Source: an uncultured Corynebacterium sp. (GTDB lineage Bacteria > Actinomycetota > Actinomycetes > Mycobacteriales > Mycobacteriaceae). Taken from it: a stretch of 64,000 nt of DNA. Made by a program: the position numbers and the translations under genes. Shown in pieces: positions 50,573 through 60,305 of this stretch. The stretch's first letter is position 1. Each line of letters begins with the position of its first letter. The stretch spans positions 37,542 to 101,541 of the forward strand of contig NZ_CAMQAZ010000007.1 of the NCBI RefSeq assembly GCF_946998835.1. The letters run 5' to 3'. The notes beneath the pieces are model-generated. The model was not told where the DNA came from and did not search any database. It saw only the letters and a program-made list of their open reading frames with translations.

Positions 50573-51442
50573 ATGGATTCCACGTCTTATAACTTCCTCA
50601 CCACGAATCACCACTCGGATAAAACAGCGATTGTCTACTCGCTACACCAGCAGCACGGTTCCAACCTCCCGGTCTTAGTACTAATTCATGGTGTGTGCCA
50701 TTCGCGGCATGCCTGGGATGACGTGATTACGCACTTGGTCAACGACTTTCGCGTCATCACTGTGGATTTGCCCGGGCATGGCGAATCGGGGCGACCAACA
50801 GTCGAAACCTCCGCAGACAAGGACATGGGCAAGCGCATGCTGGCCGAACTGCGCGCTTTCTTAGACGAGCTATCCGCCACGCTTCCCGACGCCGATACAA
50901 AACCACATATTGCAGGAAACTCCCTCGGCGGTTACTTTGCCCTTGAACTTGCGCGTCAGGGATATGCCGCATCAGCGGTAGCTTTTAACCCTGCCGGCTT
51001 TTTCCACAGCAAACTGGACCAAATCCGCACCGCCGGCCAATTCGTTGTTCTATATAGCACCGCCAAGGTGCTTCGGAAGCTGCTTCCGACGATGGCCAAA
51101 ACTAAAGTGGGCCGTACAGCGATGTTCGGCATGTTTTCCGCGCGCCCCTGGAAATTGTCGCCTGAGCAGGTCAGCCGGGATGCCGCGGGGATGCTCAAAA
51201 ATAATATTTTTCTGTCCGCGCTTGGCACGAACTTTTCTTTTTCCGCCGATACCGGCGAGGCAGCTCAGAGCTGCTATTGGGGTACCACGGACCTGACTCT
51301 CATTCGCGGTTGGAAGCGTCATCATGACGTGCTTCCCAACGCTGAGCTCCACCTATTACCCAAGCTCGGCCACGTGCCCATGGTTGATGATGCTCGGCAG
51401 GTAGCGGCTGCCATTATGGCCAGTGCACAGCCGCGACCGTAG
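50573..51442 (+). CDS. Alpha/beta hydrolase
   Basis: A 289-residue serine hydrolase of the alpha/beta fold. The oxyanion segment LIHGVCHSRHAWDDV (about residue 37), VDLPGHGESGRP, the nucleophile elbow GNSLGGYFAL (about 105) and the C-terminal His in LGHVPMVDDA (about 267) form the expected triad. TATTAT at 50561-50566 stands just before the ATG, so the message may be leaderless. Its partner may be the Baeyer-Villiger-type enzyme next door, whose ester products it could split. Confidence 0.85.
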   Translation: MDSTSYNFLTTNHHSDKTAIVYSLHQQHGSNLPVLVLIHGVCHSRHAWDDVITHLVNDFRVITVDLPGHGESGRPTVETSADKDMGKRMLAELRAFLDELSATLPDADTKPHIAGNSLGGYFALELARQGYAASAVAFNPAGFFHSKLDQIRTAGQFVVLYSTAKVLRKLLPTMAKTKVGRTAMFGMFSARPWKLSPEQVSRDAAGMLKNNIFLSALGTNFSFSADTGEAAQSCYWGTTDLTLIRGWKRHHDVLPNAELHLLPKLGHVPMVDDARQVAAAIMASAQPRP

Positions 51443-51460
51443 CTACCGGCTGAGCTCGAA

Positions 51461-52945
51461 CTAACGGCTGAGCACGTAAGCTTCATCGTCGAACTTCCTG
51501 GTCTTGGCCCTAAATAGCCAAGTCCAGCTCGGCCATACGGCCGGGGCATTGCCATGGGCATCGCGGTACCAGGAACCGCAGCCGGTGATCCAGACTGTCG
51601 TCTTCACTCGCTCCCGTACCCAGTCATTCCATTTATTAAATGCCTGCTCACGGACTTCCGCGACTTTCACACCGGCGTGCTTTTTGGCTTTGAGCATTTC
51701 GACAAAGTACTTCACCTGCGACTCAATCATATAAATCATGGACGAATGCCCAAGCCCTGTGGCGGGTCCCATGATCATTGTCATGTTGGGGAAACCAGGC
51801 ACGGTGGCACCCTTGTAGGCGCTCATACCCTCACGCTGCCATTTGGTGGCTAGGGACTGCCCCTTTCCGTCGTGTACCAGGTCAAACGCCGGCGAGTCCG
51901 TCACATGGAATCCGGTGCAAATGATGAGCACATCGATCGTGCGCTCAGTGCCGCCGACAGTAGTAATTGAATGCGGACCGACCTTGTCGATCGGACTCGT
52001 GACAAGCTCCACATTGTCCCGAGCGATTGCTGGAAAATACGTATTCGAAATCAGCATCCGCTTGCAGCCGATAGTGAATTTCGGCGTCAGTTTTTCGCGC
52101 AACTCAGGATCTTTTACCTGCATGCGCAGCATCCCCTGCGACAGAAATTTAATCGGCGCCATAAAACGGCTGTCCCGCGTTAACCCGGGAATCTGGAGCT
52201 CGCGGAAAAACCAGTCTTGAGCACGCACAACTCGGCGTAGCCCAGGGATTTTACGAAGCGCCATACGTTCAATACTGGTGTAATTCCGATCCAGGCGCGG
52301 AATCACGTAGGGCGCAGTGCGCTGATAGACATCGAGGCGGCCAACAATGGGCGCAATCTTGGGGATAATCTGAATTGCCGAGGCACCAGTGCCGATGATG
52401 GCGACTCGCTTTCCGCGCAGATCAACATCGTGATCCCAGCGCGAGGAGTGGAAAACCTCCCCAGCAAAGGTCTCAATGCCTTGGATGTCAGGCATACGCG
52501 GCTCGCATAGAGCGCCCACTCCCAGCACCAGCTCCTTGGCCGCCCATGTGGTTCGGACACCAGAGTCGATGTCTTCAGTTACCACGACCCAGCGGGCAGC
52601 GTCGTTATCCCAGCGGGCATCGACCATCTCGGTTTTAAAGTGAGCGCTGCTGTACAGCCCATGGTTCCTTGCGACCTCACGCTGATACTCATAAATCTCA
52701 GGCTGCGTGCCGAAGCTGCGTGACCAGTCGAAATCCTGTGCAAACGAGAGTGAATACAAATGGCTCGGAACATCGCAGGCAGCTCCCGGGTAGGAATTAT
52801 CCCGCCACGTGCCACCGAAATCATGACCTCGGTCAATGATGTGGAAGTCGCTAATCCCCTCTTTTTGCAACGCAACGGCTGTTGCCATGCCGGAAAAGCC
52901 CCCACCAACAATTAACACATTCGTTTCTTTATCGAAATTATCCAT
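51461..52945 (-). CDS. FAD monooxygenase of Baeyer-Villiger type
   Basis: A 494-residue NADPH- and FAD-dependent monooxygenase. It has the FAD loop VGGGFSGMATA (about residue 13), GGTWRDNSYPGAACDVPS (about 45), the BVMO fingerprint FAGEVFHSSRWDHD (about 168; FxGxxxHxxxWD) and the NADP loop IGTGASAIQ (about 192). BVMOs insert oxygen next to a ketone to give an ester. The true substrate is unknown. Converges with the alpha/beta hydrolase gene. Confidence 0.85.
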   Translation of the reverse strand: MDNFDKETNVLIVGGGFSGMATAVALQKEGISDFHIIDRGHDFGGTWRDNSYPGAACDVPSHLYSLSFAQDFDWSRSFGTQPEIYEYQREVARNHGLYSSAHFKTEMVDARWDNDAARWVVVTEDIDSGVRTTWAAKELVLGVGALCEPRMPDIQGIETFAGEVFHSSRWDHDVDLRGKRVAIIGTGASAIQIIPKIAPIVGRLDVYQRTAPYVIPRLDRNYTSIERMALRKIPGLRRVVRAQDWFFRELQIPGLTRDSRFMAPIKFLSQGMLRMQVKDPELREKLTPKFTIGCKRMLISNTYFPAIARDNVELVTSPIDKVGPHSITTVGGTERTIDVLIICTGFHVTDSPAFDLVHDGKGQSLATKWQREGMSAYKGATVPGFPNMTMIMGPATGLGHSSMIYMIESQVKYFVEMLKAKKHAGVKVAEVREQAFNKWNDWVRERVKTTVWITGCGSWYRDAHGNAPAVWPSWTWLFRAKTRKFDDEAYVLSR

Positions 52946-53058
52946 GGGGCAAGCTTAACCATCATCCAAACCGCCAAAGCCAATATTTAAAAACTTTTCT
53001 TCACTGCCACAGAATTACTGCGGCGGATTACCACAGCGTTCGTCGTTAAGCTGGAGGC

Positions 53059-54012
53059 ATGCTTGAGGATGTCATCATCGTCGGCGGCGGCCAAGCTGCC
53101 CTCGCTACTGCCTACTACCTGCGCAAACACGGCATTGATCCGCTCATCCTGGACAATCAGCCCACTCCCGGCGGCTCCTGGCGCAGCGTCTGGCCCTCGA
53201 TGACACTCTTTTCTACCCCAGGTTTCTCCAACCTTCCGGGCATCCAAATGCCCGATTGTGACGGCTTCCCGCCCGCTTCCCATGTGATTGATTACCTCAG
53301 CTCCTATGAAAAGCGCTACGAACTGCGCGTTCAGCGCCCGATTAACGTCACCCATGTCACTCACGACGGCACCTTCCACCTCACCAGCGATGCTGGTGAC
53401 TTCGAATCCCGCCAGCTCATCGCCGCCACCGGCAACCGCCCCTTCGTCCCGCACTACCCCGGCACGACCTCCGCAAAGCAGTGGCATTCGGCCAACTACC
53501 CAGGCCCCGAACCCTTCGACGGTTCCCGCGTTGCCGTCGTTGGCGCGGCGAACTCGGGCGCCCAAATCGCCGCTGAACTGGTACTTTCCGGTATCGACGC
53601 CACCTGGTTCACCCGCCACGAACCGCGCTGGATGCCCGACGACGTCGACGGCCGCGTCCTGTTCAAACGCAACCGTCAGCGAGCACTCGCCATCGCACGT
53701 GGCGAACCTGACCCCGGCCCCTCCGACAGTATCGGCGACATCGTTGTCCTGCCGTCCGTCCGCAAAGCCCGCGACTCCGGTGCCCTCACCTGGACACCCA
53801 TGTTCTCTTCGCTTGACGACGTCCACGCGGACCACCTCATCTGGTGCACCGGTTTCCGCCCCGCGCTCAGCCCCTTCCGCAGCGTCGACTCCGACCTCAT
53901 CGAGTTCGTCGGCTACGGCGACTGGGTTGGCCCCGGTGCAGCCACGATTATGGGTGTTGGCCCCTTCGCTAAGCGCGCGGCTGAGCGGGTGGCTGCCCGC
54001 CTGTCAACATGA
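53059..54012 (+). CDS. FAD-dependent oxidoreductase (CzcO-like)
   Basis: A 317-residue flavoprotein shorter than true FMOs. The FAD loop VGGGQAALATAYYL starts at residue 8, GGSWRSVW at about 45, and the NAD(P) loop VVGAANSGAQIAAEL at about 165. This is the CzcO/thioredoxin-reductase-like group. GGAGG precedes the ATG. Divergent from the BVMO gene over 113 bp, and its end overlaps the GNAT gene by 44 bp tail to tail. Substrate unknown. Confidence 0.82.
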   Translation: MLEDVIIVGGGQAALATAYYLRKHGIDPLILDNQPTPGGSWRSVWPSMTLFSTPGFSNLPGIQMPDCDGFPPASHVIDYLSSYEKRYELRVQRPINVTHVTHDGTFHLTSDAGDFESRQLIAATGNRPFVPHYPGTTSAKQWHSANYPGPEPFDGSRVAVVGAANSGAQIAAELVLSGIDATWFTRHEPRWMPDDVDGRVLFKRNRQRALAIARGEPDPGPSDSIGDIVVLPSVRKARDSGALTWTPMFSSLDDVHADHLIWCTGFRPALSPFRSVDSDLIEFVGYGDWVGPGAATIMGVGPFAKRAAERVAARLST

Positions 54013-54490
54013 CCTGCATCAACATCATGTCCAACCAACGCCCGTTCTTCGTCCCCACCTGTGGCAACAGTCCAACACGCTGAAAGCCGTACTTTTCGTG
54101 CAGCGCAATTGACCCCTCATTTCTGCCGTCAATTGCTGCAACCAAAACATGCTTTCCCGCCTCCCGGGCAGCATCAATGGTTTTGTTCAATAGTGCCCCA
54201 CCAATGCCCCGGCCCTGAAAGTTCGGATGCACGTAGATGGAGTTTTCCACCGTGTACCGAAACCCATCGAAGTCACGGAAGTCACTAAAGGTGGCATACC
54301 CAGCGACTTCGTCGTCAAGCGTGGCGACGAAAACCGGGTAGCCCTTGCCCCAGTGAGCTTCCATCCATGCAATGCGATTCTCCGCGCTGACCGTGTCATC
54401 GTTCCAGATGGCGACGGTGTTGATTACGGCCTCGTTGTAGATTTCCGCGATTGCCGCGACGTCCTCCCGCGTTGCTTGCCGGATGATCAT
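53969..54490 (-). CDS. GNAT acetyltransferase (phosphinothricin N-acetyltransferase-like)
   Basis: A 173-residue acetyl-CoA-dependent N-acetyltransferase. IRQATREDVAAIAEIYNEAVINTVA split over its first strand and helix, YTVENSIYVHPNFQGRGIGGALL (acetyl-CoA loop QGRGIG, about residue 85) and ALHEKYGFQRVG (about 135) match the PAT/MnaT group, which acetylates phosphinothricin or methionine analogues. I start at ATG 54490; the frame runs to 54607 without GNAT sequence. Confidence 0.85.
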   Translation of the reverse strand: MIIRQATREDVAAIAEIYNEAVINTVAIWNDDTVSAENRIAWMEAHWGKGYPVFVATLDDEVAGYATFSDFRDFDGFRYTVENSIYVHPNFQGRGIGGALLNKTIDAAREAGKHVLVAAIDGRNEGSIALHEKYGFQRVGLLPQVGTKNGRWLDMMLMQVMLTGGQPPAQPRA

Positions 54491-54787
54491 GGTTTTGCCC
54501 CGTTTTCTGCGCTGGTTTCTACACTCCGCTTTTATGAGAGCGAGATTACCAAGCTTTCGTTTTCGAATGGGTGTTTTAGTTATATTTTTCTGTCCGCTAG
54601 CTCGCATACAGCTCGCACTCCTCCCTTAAATATGCAGATAGATAGCGCTTTACCGCCTCCACCCACCACCGTCAAAATCTTTTCAAAATTCCTTTTTCAA
54701 ACCCCTTTACAGGCCCGAGGCGCGCCTGTACGATAGCAAGTAAGTTCGAAAGAAAACCGACAACCATTGGAACACCAGGGGGATCCA

Positions 54788-56017
54788 ATGAAGTCCGAAC
54801 AAGTACCCGAACCATATTGGGCTCATGAAAATCCTGAAGATGATCTCTCAGCGCTCGCGCGGGCTACCAACCGCGCCCACCTTGAGTTGATTGAAGCCTG
54901 CTGCCCTGCAGGCGATGATGACGTTGAAAACCATGCCGCTCGCATCAGCGTTCGGCTGGGAATCACCCGCAGTGAAGCACTGCGTATCTGTGACATTGGC
55001 CTGTTACTGGAGCAAATGCCGCAGTTGGCGGCCTACGCCCGGGAAAGCTGCGCATTATCTATGCGGCAACTCGGCATAATTGCACATGGCGTGGTCGGCA
55101 TCGAGCCTGATCAAATACCCGATGCGGAGAAGAAGATTCTGGCATTGGTTACGCCACGGAAGCGTCGTCAAGCGATGATTGGCCCTCGTACGCTCACCAC
55201 CAAAATTGGTGATATTGCTGCGGACTTGGATGACCGTGCTCGCGCCGACGGCACAATTCCTACCATCACCGATACGGAATCGGTGAGTCTGGTGGAACGT
55301 CCCGACAACTACTCCCAAATCATTCTCACACTGCGGCCGGACCGCGCCTATTTCGCCATGTGCGCAATTGAAACGGTCTTCCGCGCGAATGAAGAAATGA
55401 CGCAGGCGGATGCATTCGTGGAACTGATCCACCAGCGCACCAATGCGGAAGTGGTGCTCAATGTTTTCCGCGAGCCCCACAGTGATGATGCCTGGCTGGA
55501 CGGCGCCGGCTGGCTCGGCGCACTAGTCACGGAAGAGTGGATGCAAAAGGTGACACATATCCGCCTCTCAGCAGACAGCGCCACCAATGGTTACCGCCCA
55601 ACCCCAGCGCAGGTTGCGCGCGTCCACGGTCGCGACGGCACATGTCGCTTCCCCGGTTGCGAAGTCCCAGCGTATAAGTGCGATATTGACCATATCGCGC
55701 CGTACAACCAGGAAGACCCCGAAGCCGGTGGCCCCACCGACACGCAGAATCTGCACTGCCTATGCCGGAAGCACCACAACCTGAAAACCCACAAGCTCTG
55801 GGATATCACCGCTTATGAGGACGGCTCAGAGTTGTGGTCCTCAACCGACGGCGTTACCGCGGCGACCGTCCCGGCCGGACCGCTAGCCGGGTTCGGGCGA
55901 CAGACTTTTGACAAACGCGCAACCCAGAAGACGAAAGCACGCCATGACCACTACATGAAGTGGTGGCTGTCATTCGCGGCGGTGCCAGATCTGGTCTTTG
56001 ATGATGGGGAGGATTAA
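54788..56017 (+). CDS. 13E12/DUF222-type HNH endonuclease
   Basis: A 409-residue protein of the actinobacterial 13E12 repeat group. A long helical N-terminal DUF222-like region (about 15-260) is followed by an HNH domain with TCRFPGCEVPAYKCDIDHIAPYN in two parts (about 290-312), then LHCLCRKHHNLKTHKLWDI (about 328-346). The two Cys pairs suggest a zinc knuckle around the HNH site. Such genes are repeated in many actinobacterial genomes and are of unknown role. ATG 54788 follows AGGGGGA. Confidence 0.88.
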   Translation: MKSEQVPEPYWAHENPEDDLSALARATNRAHLELIEACCPAGDDDVENHAARISVRLGITRSEALRICDIGLLLEQMPQLAAYARESCALSMRQLGIIAHGVVGIEPDQIPDAEKKILALVTPRKRRQAMIGPRTLTTKIGDIAADLDDRARADGTIPTITDTESVSLVERPDNYSQIILTLRPDRAYFAMCAIETVFRANEEMTQADAFVELIHQRTNAEVVLNVFREPHSDDAWLDGAGWLGALVTEEWMQKVTHIRLSADSATNGYRPTPAQVARVHGRDGTCRFPGCEVPAYKCDIDHIAPYNQEDPEAGGPTDTQNLHCLCRKHHNLKTHKLWDITAYEDGSELWSSTDGVTAATVPAGPLAGFGRQTFDKRATQKTKARHDHYMKWWLSFAAVPDLVFDDGED

Positions 56018-56059
56018 CCCAGCGGGTCCCCCACGCTGTCAACCCGTATCCTGGAAAGT

Positions 56060-57073
56060 ATGTCCGTGGCAGATGTCGTCCGCAAGACCGAGAGAAGAAT
56101 CAACGCACTGGCCGCCAAGCGTTCCAAAAACGCTGGTTGGAAACCGGAAATCATTGGATACACCGGGTACGGAAACGCAGAGCGCATCCGTGTATTCGGC
56201 CGTGTCCTCATGAAGGATCCAGCCAAAAAACGAGACGAGGAACAAAACAAAAAACGCGGCTTCTGGCAGTTTTTCACCGTCGAACTCGCGGACTTTCCAG
56301 TCACCATCACGGCCGGCAACCGCACGGTGGAAACCACCACGGATAGCAACGGCTATATCGAGGTGCTGATTAGGAATCACGGCCTCGAACCCGGCTGGCA
56401 CGAGATTAAAATCAATGACACTCCGGCCGAGGTCCTCATCCTCTCCCCGGAGACCAAATACGGCATCGTCTCCGATATTGATGACACGGTGCTGGTCACC
56501 ATGCTGCCGCGCGCCCTCATCGCTGCCTACAACTCCTGGGTTAAGGAGACGGACGAGCGCAAGGCCGTCGCTGGATTCAGCGAGTTCTATGCGCAACTTC
56601 GCCGTCGTTACGCGAGCAAAACTGACGAGGACACGGACGTTCCCGTCATCTACCTCTCCACCGGCGCGTGGAATACCTTCACTACGCTGCAAAAATTCCT
56701 GCACCGCAACAAGCTGCCGAAGGGTCCACTACTGCTCACCGACTGGGGGCCAACGCCCACCGGCCTGTTCCGCTCGGGTAAGGAACACAAGAAGGTGCGA
56801 CTGCGGGACCTGTTTATTGACTTCCCCGAAATCAACTGGATTTTCGTGGGCGATGATGGCCAGTACGACCCGCTCATCTACGGCACGGCAGCGGCGGAGC
56901 ATCCGGACAAGGTCGCGGCCATCGCGATCCGCAACCTCACTCCCAGCGAGCACGTGCTCTCCCACGGCACCACAGTGCCGATTGAAAAACTGGAGAACAA
57001 GGAGGTTCCGTTCATCGAGGGTGCCGACGGCTTTGAGCTGCTCAAACAAATCGACCAGCTGCCGCAACCATGA
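56060..57073 (+). CDS. App1-like phosphatidate phosphatase (DUF2183)
   Basis: A 337-residue protein with the App1 catalytic domain. The HAD-type motif SDIDDTV (about residue 142) carries the nucleophile and general acid Asp pair (DxDDT), and the later VGDDGQYDPLIY (about 262) gives the third motif. The N-terminal beta domain (about 50-130) is typical. In yeast App1 is a phosphatidate phosphatase of actin patches; in bacteria function is not settled. Coupled to the following ATPase gene through ATGA. Confidence 0.85.
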   Translation: MSVADVVRKTERRINALAAKRSKNAGWKPEIIGYTGYGNAERIRVFGRVLMKDPAKKRDEEQNKKRGFWQFFTVELADFPVTITAGNRTVETTTDSNGYIEVLIRNHGLEPGWHEIKINDTPAEVLILSPETKYGIVSDIDDTVLVTMLPRALIAAYNSWVKETDERKAVAGFSEFYAQLRRRYASKTDEDTDVPVIYLSTGAWNTFTTLQKFLHRNKLPKGPLLLTDWGPTPTGLFRSGKEHKKVRLRDLFIDFPEINWIFVGDDGQYDPLIYGTAAAEHPDKVAAIAIRNLTPSEHVLSHGTTVPIEKLENKEVPFIEGADGFELLKQIDQLPQP

Positions 57074-57750
57074 TCTACCTCCGCCATGCCCGTATTCACG
57101 ATGATGCCGAGCTCCCGGCGTACGTCGTAAAGCTCGCCCTGCCCTTCCCCATGACCTTCACCACGCCAATTACCATCCTGACCGGCGAAAACGGCAAGGG
57201 AAAGTCGACGGTGCTGGAGGCGCTGGCATCGGCGATGGGTGTCGATACGGACGGCGGCTCGCGGTACAAGACGCAGGAGCGCACCTCCCCGGTTCCCCTG
57301 GTGCTGACCAGGCGCAATCCCCCGGACACCTTCTTCTTTCGCGGCGACGCGCACCTGAACCTCGCGCGCTATTACGAGTCGCTTGGGGATCCCTCCCTGT
57401 CCGACCTCACCCAGATGAGCCACGGCCAATCCATCATGGCGCTGGCCGAACGCCGCTTCGGTGCCGAATCGCTGATCTTCCTCGACGAACCCGAAGCCGG
57501 CCTGTCGGTACTGCGCCAGCTGGAACTCCTCGGCCGCCTCGGCGCGCTCGCAGAAGCCGGCGCACAGATCATCATGGCGACGCATTCCCCCATCCTGCTC
57601 GCCGCACCGGAAGCAACAATCATTTCGCTTGACGACGCCGACACCACCCACTTCGAAGACACCCTCGCGGTACGGGCGACCAGGGATTTCCTAGCTGATC
57701 CCGTCGGTATCGCGGACTACATGGTGGAGCGTTTTACTTCGGATTCTTAA
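57070..57750 (+). CDS. AAA/ABC-type ATPase
   Basis: A 226-residue single-domain ATPase. Walker A GENGKGKST is at about residue 38, the ABC-like signature region LTQMSHGQSIM at about 112, Walker B LIFLDEPEAG at about 135, and the switch His in IIMATHSPILL at about 175. No membrane segment and no long coiled coil is visible, so it is closer to small RecF/OLD-like or AAA_23 ATPases than to a transporter. Starts inside the stop of the App1-like gene and overlaps the MFS gene by 17 bp tail to tail. The target of the pair is unknown. Confidence 0.8.
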   Translation: MIYLRHARIHDDAELPAYVVKLALPFPMTFTTPITILTGENGKGKSTVLEALASAMGVDTDGGSRYKTQERTSPVPLVLTRRNPPDTFFFRGDAHLNLARYYESLGDPSLSDLTQMSHGQSIMALAERRFGAESLIFLDEPEAGLSVLRQLELLGRLGALAEAGAQIIMATHSPILLAAPEATIISLDDADTTHFEDTLAVRATRDFLADPVGIADYMVERFTSDS

Positions 57751-59116
57751 GCCCCAGCGCCGCTATAACACCCAGGGCCGACAGTGCTACCGGCAACCAC
57801 ATGGCGTTACTCATTGCGGTGGTGAAGTCGCCACGGTTGCTGCTGAGCGCCGCAGCCATGACGGTGGCAATCAGCGCGCTGCCCAGCACACTGCCGATCT
57901 GGCGGATGGTGTTGTACACACCGGAGGCGGCACCGGCGAGGGACGGATCAATGTTGCGGGTCGCGGCCGTCGACAGTGTGCCCCAAATAAACGCGTTGGC
58001 CACACCGAACGCAGCACCCGGCAGTAGCAGCCACAGCACGGAGAGGTCCTCGTGGATGAGGTAGTGGAACCCGAGCATGCCCACCAGAGAGGACCCAAAA
58101 CCGATTAGTGCGAACTCACGGAACTTCAGGCGGTCCAGCATTCGCCCGGTCCACGGCGCCATGACACCGGAAATGAGTGCCTGTGGCACCAGCAGCAGTG
58201 AGGCTTGAATGGTCGACAGGTCGCGGGCATTCTGGGCGAAGAGGATAATCGGGAAACCAACCGCGACCACCAGCGCTCCCATCACGGCAATGGCCAGCGA
58301 GGAAATGGTGAAGTTGCGATCCTTAAAAAGGGACAGCGGCATCAGCGGTTCGGCCGTCGTTTTGGCCTCCCACAGGGTGAACAGGCCAAGAACCACCACA
58401 CCACCGGCAATCAGTGCCCAAATCCAACCGGACCAACCGGCGCTTTCCCCCTCCTGGATACCGAAGACCAGCAGGAACATACCAATCGCGCTGAGCACAA
58501 CGCCCAGATAGTCGATCTTGTTGCGGTGCGTCTCGAAAGCCGGCAGATAGCGAAATGCGAAGACGAGCCCGACTACGCCGATTGGCACATTAATAAGGAA
58601 AATCCAACGCCAGCTCAGCAGCTGAATCAACACGCCACCGGCCAGCGGCCCCGTCAGCGAGGCAATTCCGGCCGCCGCTCCCCAAAGGCCCATCGCCGCA
58701 CCGCGATGCGCCGGTGGAAACATCTGCGTAATCAGCGCCATCGTCTGCGGTGTCAGCAGCGCGGCCCCCAGTCCCTGCACCACGCGGGCAATGATCAGCA
58801 TGCTTAACGACGGCGCCAACCCACACGCCAGCGATGCCAACACGAAGATAACCAGGCCCGCTACATAGGTGTGCTTGACTCCCCAGAGGTCACCGAGCCT
58901 GCCGGTAATAAGCAACGGCACCGCATAGGCCAGCAGATAACCACTGGTCACCCACATGACCTGGTTGAGCTCACCGCCCAGTTCATGCTGGATGGTGTTG
59001 ATGCCAACGGTGACAATGGTGGCGTCGACCAGAATCATGAAGAAGCCGAGCAAAACGGTCCACAGCGCTGGCCACGCCTTTTTGGGATCAAACTGAGTAT
59101 TCAAATCTGTAGCCAC
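57734..59116 (-). CDS. MFS drug exporter, DHA2 family (EmrB/QacA)
   Basis: A 460-residue transporter with 14 membrane segments. FFMILVDATIVTVGINTIQHEL (TM1 with the D-x-TIV motif C-like element), TGRLGDLWGVKHTYVAG (loop 2-3 motif A) and RVVQGLGAALLTPQ are DHA2 marks. These use the proton gradient to export amphipathic drugs. The start is GTG 59116, without a clear Shine-Dalgarno; the divergent small gene starts nine bases away. Confidence 0.88.
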   Translation of the reverse strand: MATDLNTQFDPKKAWPALWTVLLGFFMILVDATIVTVGINTIQHELGGELNQVMWVTSGYLLAYAVPLLITGRLGDLWGVKHTYVAGLVIFVLASLACGLAPSLSMLIIARVVQGLGAALLTPQTMALITQMFPPAHRGAAMGLWGAAAGIASLTGPLAGGVLIQLLSWRWIFLINVPIGVVGLVFAFRYLPAFETHRNKIDYLGVVLSAIGMFLLVFGIQEGESAGWSGWIWALIAGGVVVLGLFTLWEAKTTAEPLMPLSLFKDRNFTISSLAIAVMGALVVAVGFPIILFAQNARDLSTIQASLLLVPQALISGVMAPWTGRMLDRLKFREFALIGFGSSLVGMLGFHYLIHEDLSVLWLLLPGAAFGVANAFIWGTLSTAATRNIDPSLAGAASGVYNTIRQIGSVLGSALIATVMAAALSSNRGDFTTAMSNAMWLPVALSALGVIAALGLKNPK

Positions 59117-59124
59117 TCGGAGTC

Positions 59125-59376
59125 ATGTTAGTTGACGGCACTTTCATCATCGGTTTTTCCTACGCCAAAAAGCACATATCGATTGCCCCGGAACGTAATG
59201 GGATTGTGAAGTTCTCCGACGACTTCGATGCCCGCGGCCTCTCCTACGGGAAAATGATAGTCCGCTTCCCTTGGTCGAAGGACGGCAAGGCCGAGCCCAT
59301 GCCGCTCGACCTGTTGGCCAAGATGATTGAGTTCAACATGGAGGACAAGCGCGGGATGACCAAGTTCTGGCGATAG
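59125..59376 (+). CDS. DUF1801/iron-chaperone-like protein, C-terminal half only
   Basis: An 83-residue protein. VDGTFIIGFSYAKKHISIAPER and DDFDARGLSYGKMIVRFPWSKDG parallel the second half of the YdhG/DUF1801 fold, where full members have about 110-140 residues and begin with a helical DPRxxExxxxLR part. The N-terminal half is missing, and the upstream DNA is the start of the exporter gene. GGAG lies just before the ATG. It may be a natural short form or a truncated gene. Confidence 0.55.
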   Translation: MLVDGTFIIGFSYAKKHISIAPERNGIVKFSDDFDARGLSYGKMIVRFPWSKDGKAEPMPLDLLAKMIEFNMEDKRGMTKFWR

Positions 59377-59414
59377 GTCGCGGTCGATTGCCAGGCCTGG
59401 AAGCTGTCACGCAC

Positions 59415-60230
59415 TTAATGAGCATTCCTTTCCTCAGCGAGATCGCGCAGGAATGTGTCTTTGTCGTCGCAGTAAATCTCAATCGAGGAAACCATCATTG
59501 GTCCCTTGTAAAAATCTTCTGCCATGACTTGCGAATCCACTTCTAACCTAACATTCACTTCACTCAAAACAGGCACCCTGAGATTGCCGTCCTCGTCAAT
59601 TGCTACGTCCCCTCCTTCACCTGCCGTTACGGAGCTCACATGACGTAAGTGTGACCACGGAATTTCGCAAATAAGCCTTCGCCCATTTCGCAGTACGAGT
59701 CCCTGCGGTGTTATGAGATGTGGATGGTCCCGAACAGTTACGTAAAATCCAGATAAAAGAACTACGGCATAAACACTAATTACCAGCAATAAATATCGCC
59801 AAAATGCATTAGAAATAGCAAAATGCACTATGCTGATTTCTGCAACACTCAGCGCCAGTATCATAAAAACAACAGTTCGAAGGTTTTTATGTACAGTGAA
59901 GGCCCTGACTTCACTGTCGACATTCTTCTGAGGTCTAAAGAAGGTGAAAGCAGCTAGCAGCGAACCAACTTCCGAAACAAGTAGCGCTAGTATTTTTCGA
60001 GGTACGCCAAAATTCTTTGACGTCTCGGACAGCGAAGCAGCCCATGACCTACCATTTCTGAGATAGTCTTGCCGCATACCTCCAAACAGTAAGAGAAGAG
60101 CCGCAACTACAACGGCAAGTGGTAACAGGAATACCCAACCCGGCAAACCAGATACCACTTTCATAAGAAGGAAAAGAACTCCTTCAAAAATAATTGCGGT
60201 AACCAGAATTGTTCTGAATATAATTTTCAT
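59415..60230 (-). CDS. Unknown membrane protein with PH-like C-terminal part
   Basis: A 271-residue protein (296 if translation starts at 60305). Two hydrophobic helices at about 4-45, a polar loop, another pair at about 115-170 and a soluble end of about 90 residues. The end starts YVTVRDHPHLITPQGLVLRNGRRLICEIPW, which suggests a bacterial PH-like domain, but I do not recognise the family. The gene is clearly AT-richer than its neighbours, suggesting transfer. ATG 60230 stands before the first helix with GGAAG upstream; ATG 60305 is also possible. It faces the short DUF1801-like gene tail to tail. Confidence 0.6.
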   Translation of the reverse strand: MKIIFRTILVTAIIFEGVLFLLMKVVSGLPGWVFLLPLAVVVAALLLLFGGMRQDYLRNGRSWAASLSETSKNFGVPRKILALLVSEVGSLLAAFTFFRPQKNVDSEVRAFTVHKNLRTVVFMILALSVAEISIVHFAISNAFWRYLLLVISVYAVVLLSGFYVTVRDHPHLITPQGLVLRNGRRLICEIPWSHLRHVSSVTAGEGGDVAIDEDGNLRVPVLSEVNVRLEVDSQVMAEDFYKGPMMVSSIEIYCDDKDTFLRDLAEERNAH

Positions 60231-60305
60231 ACTTGTCTTCCAGTTATAAATCGGCAGAATTTCCTCAGTCAGGGATTCTTTGCCAAGCAAACTTTCCCTT
60301 AACAT

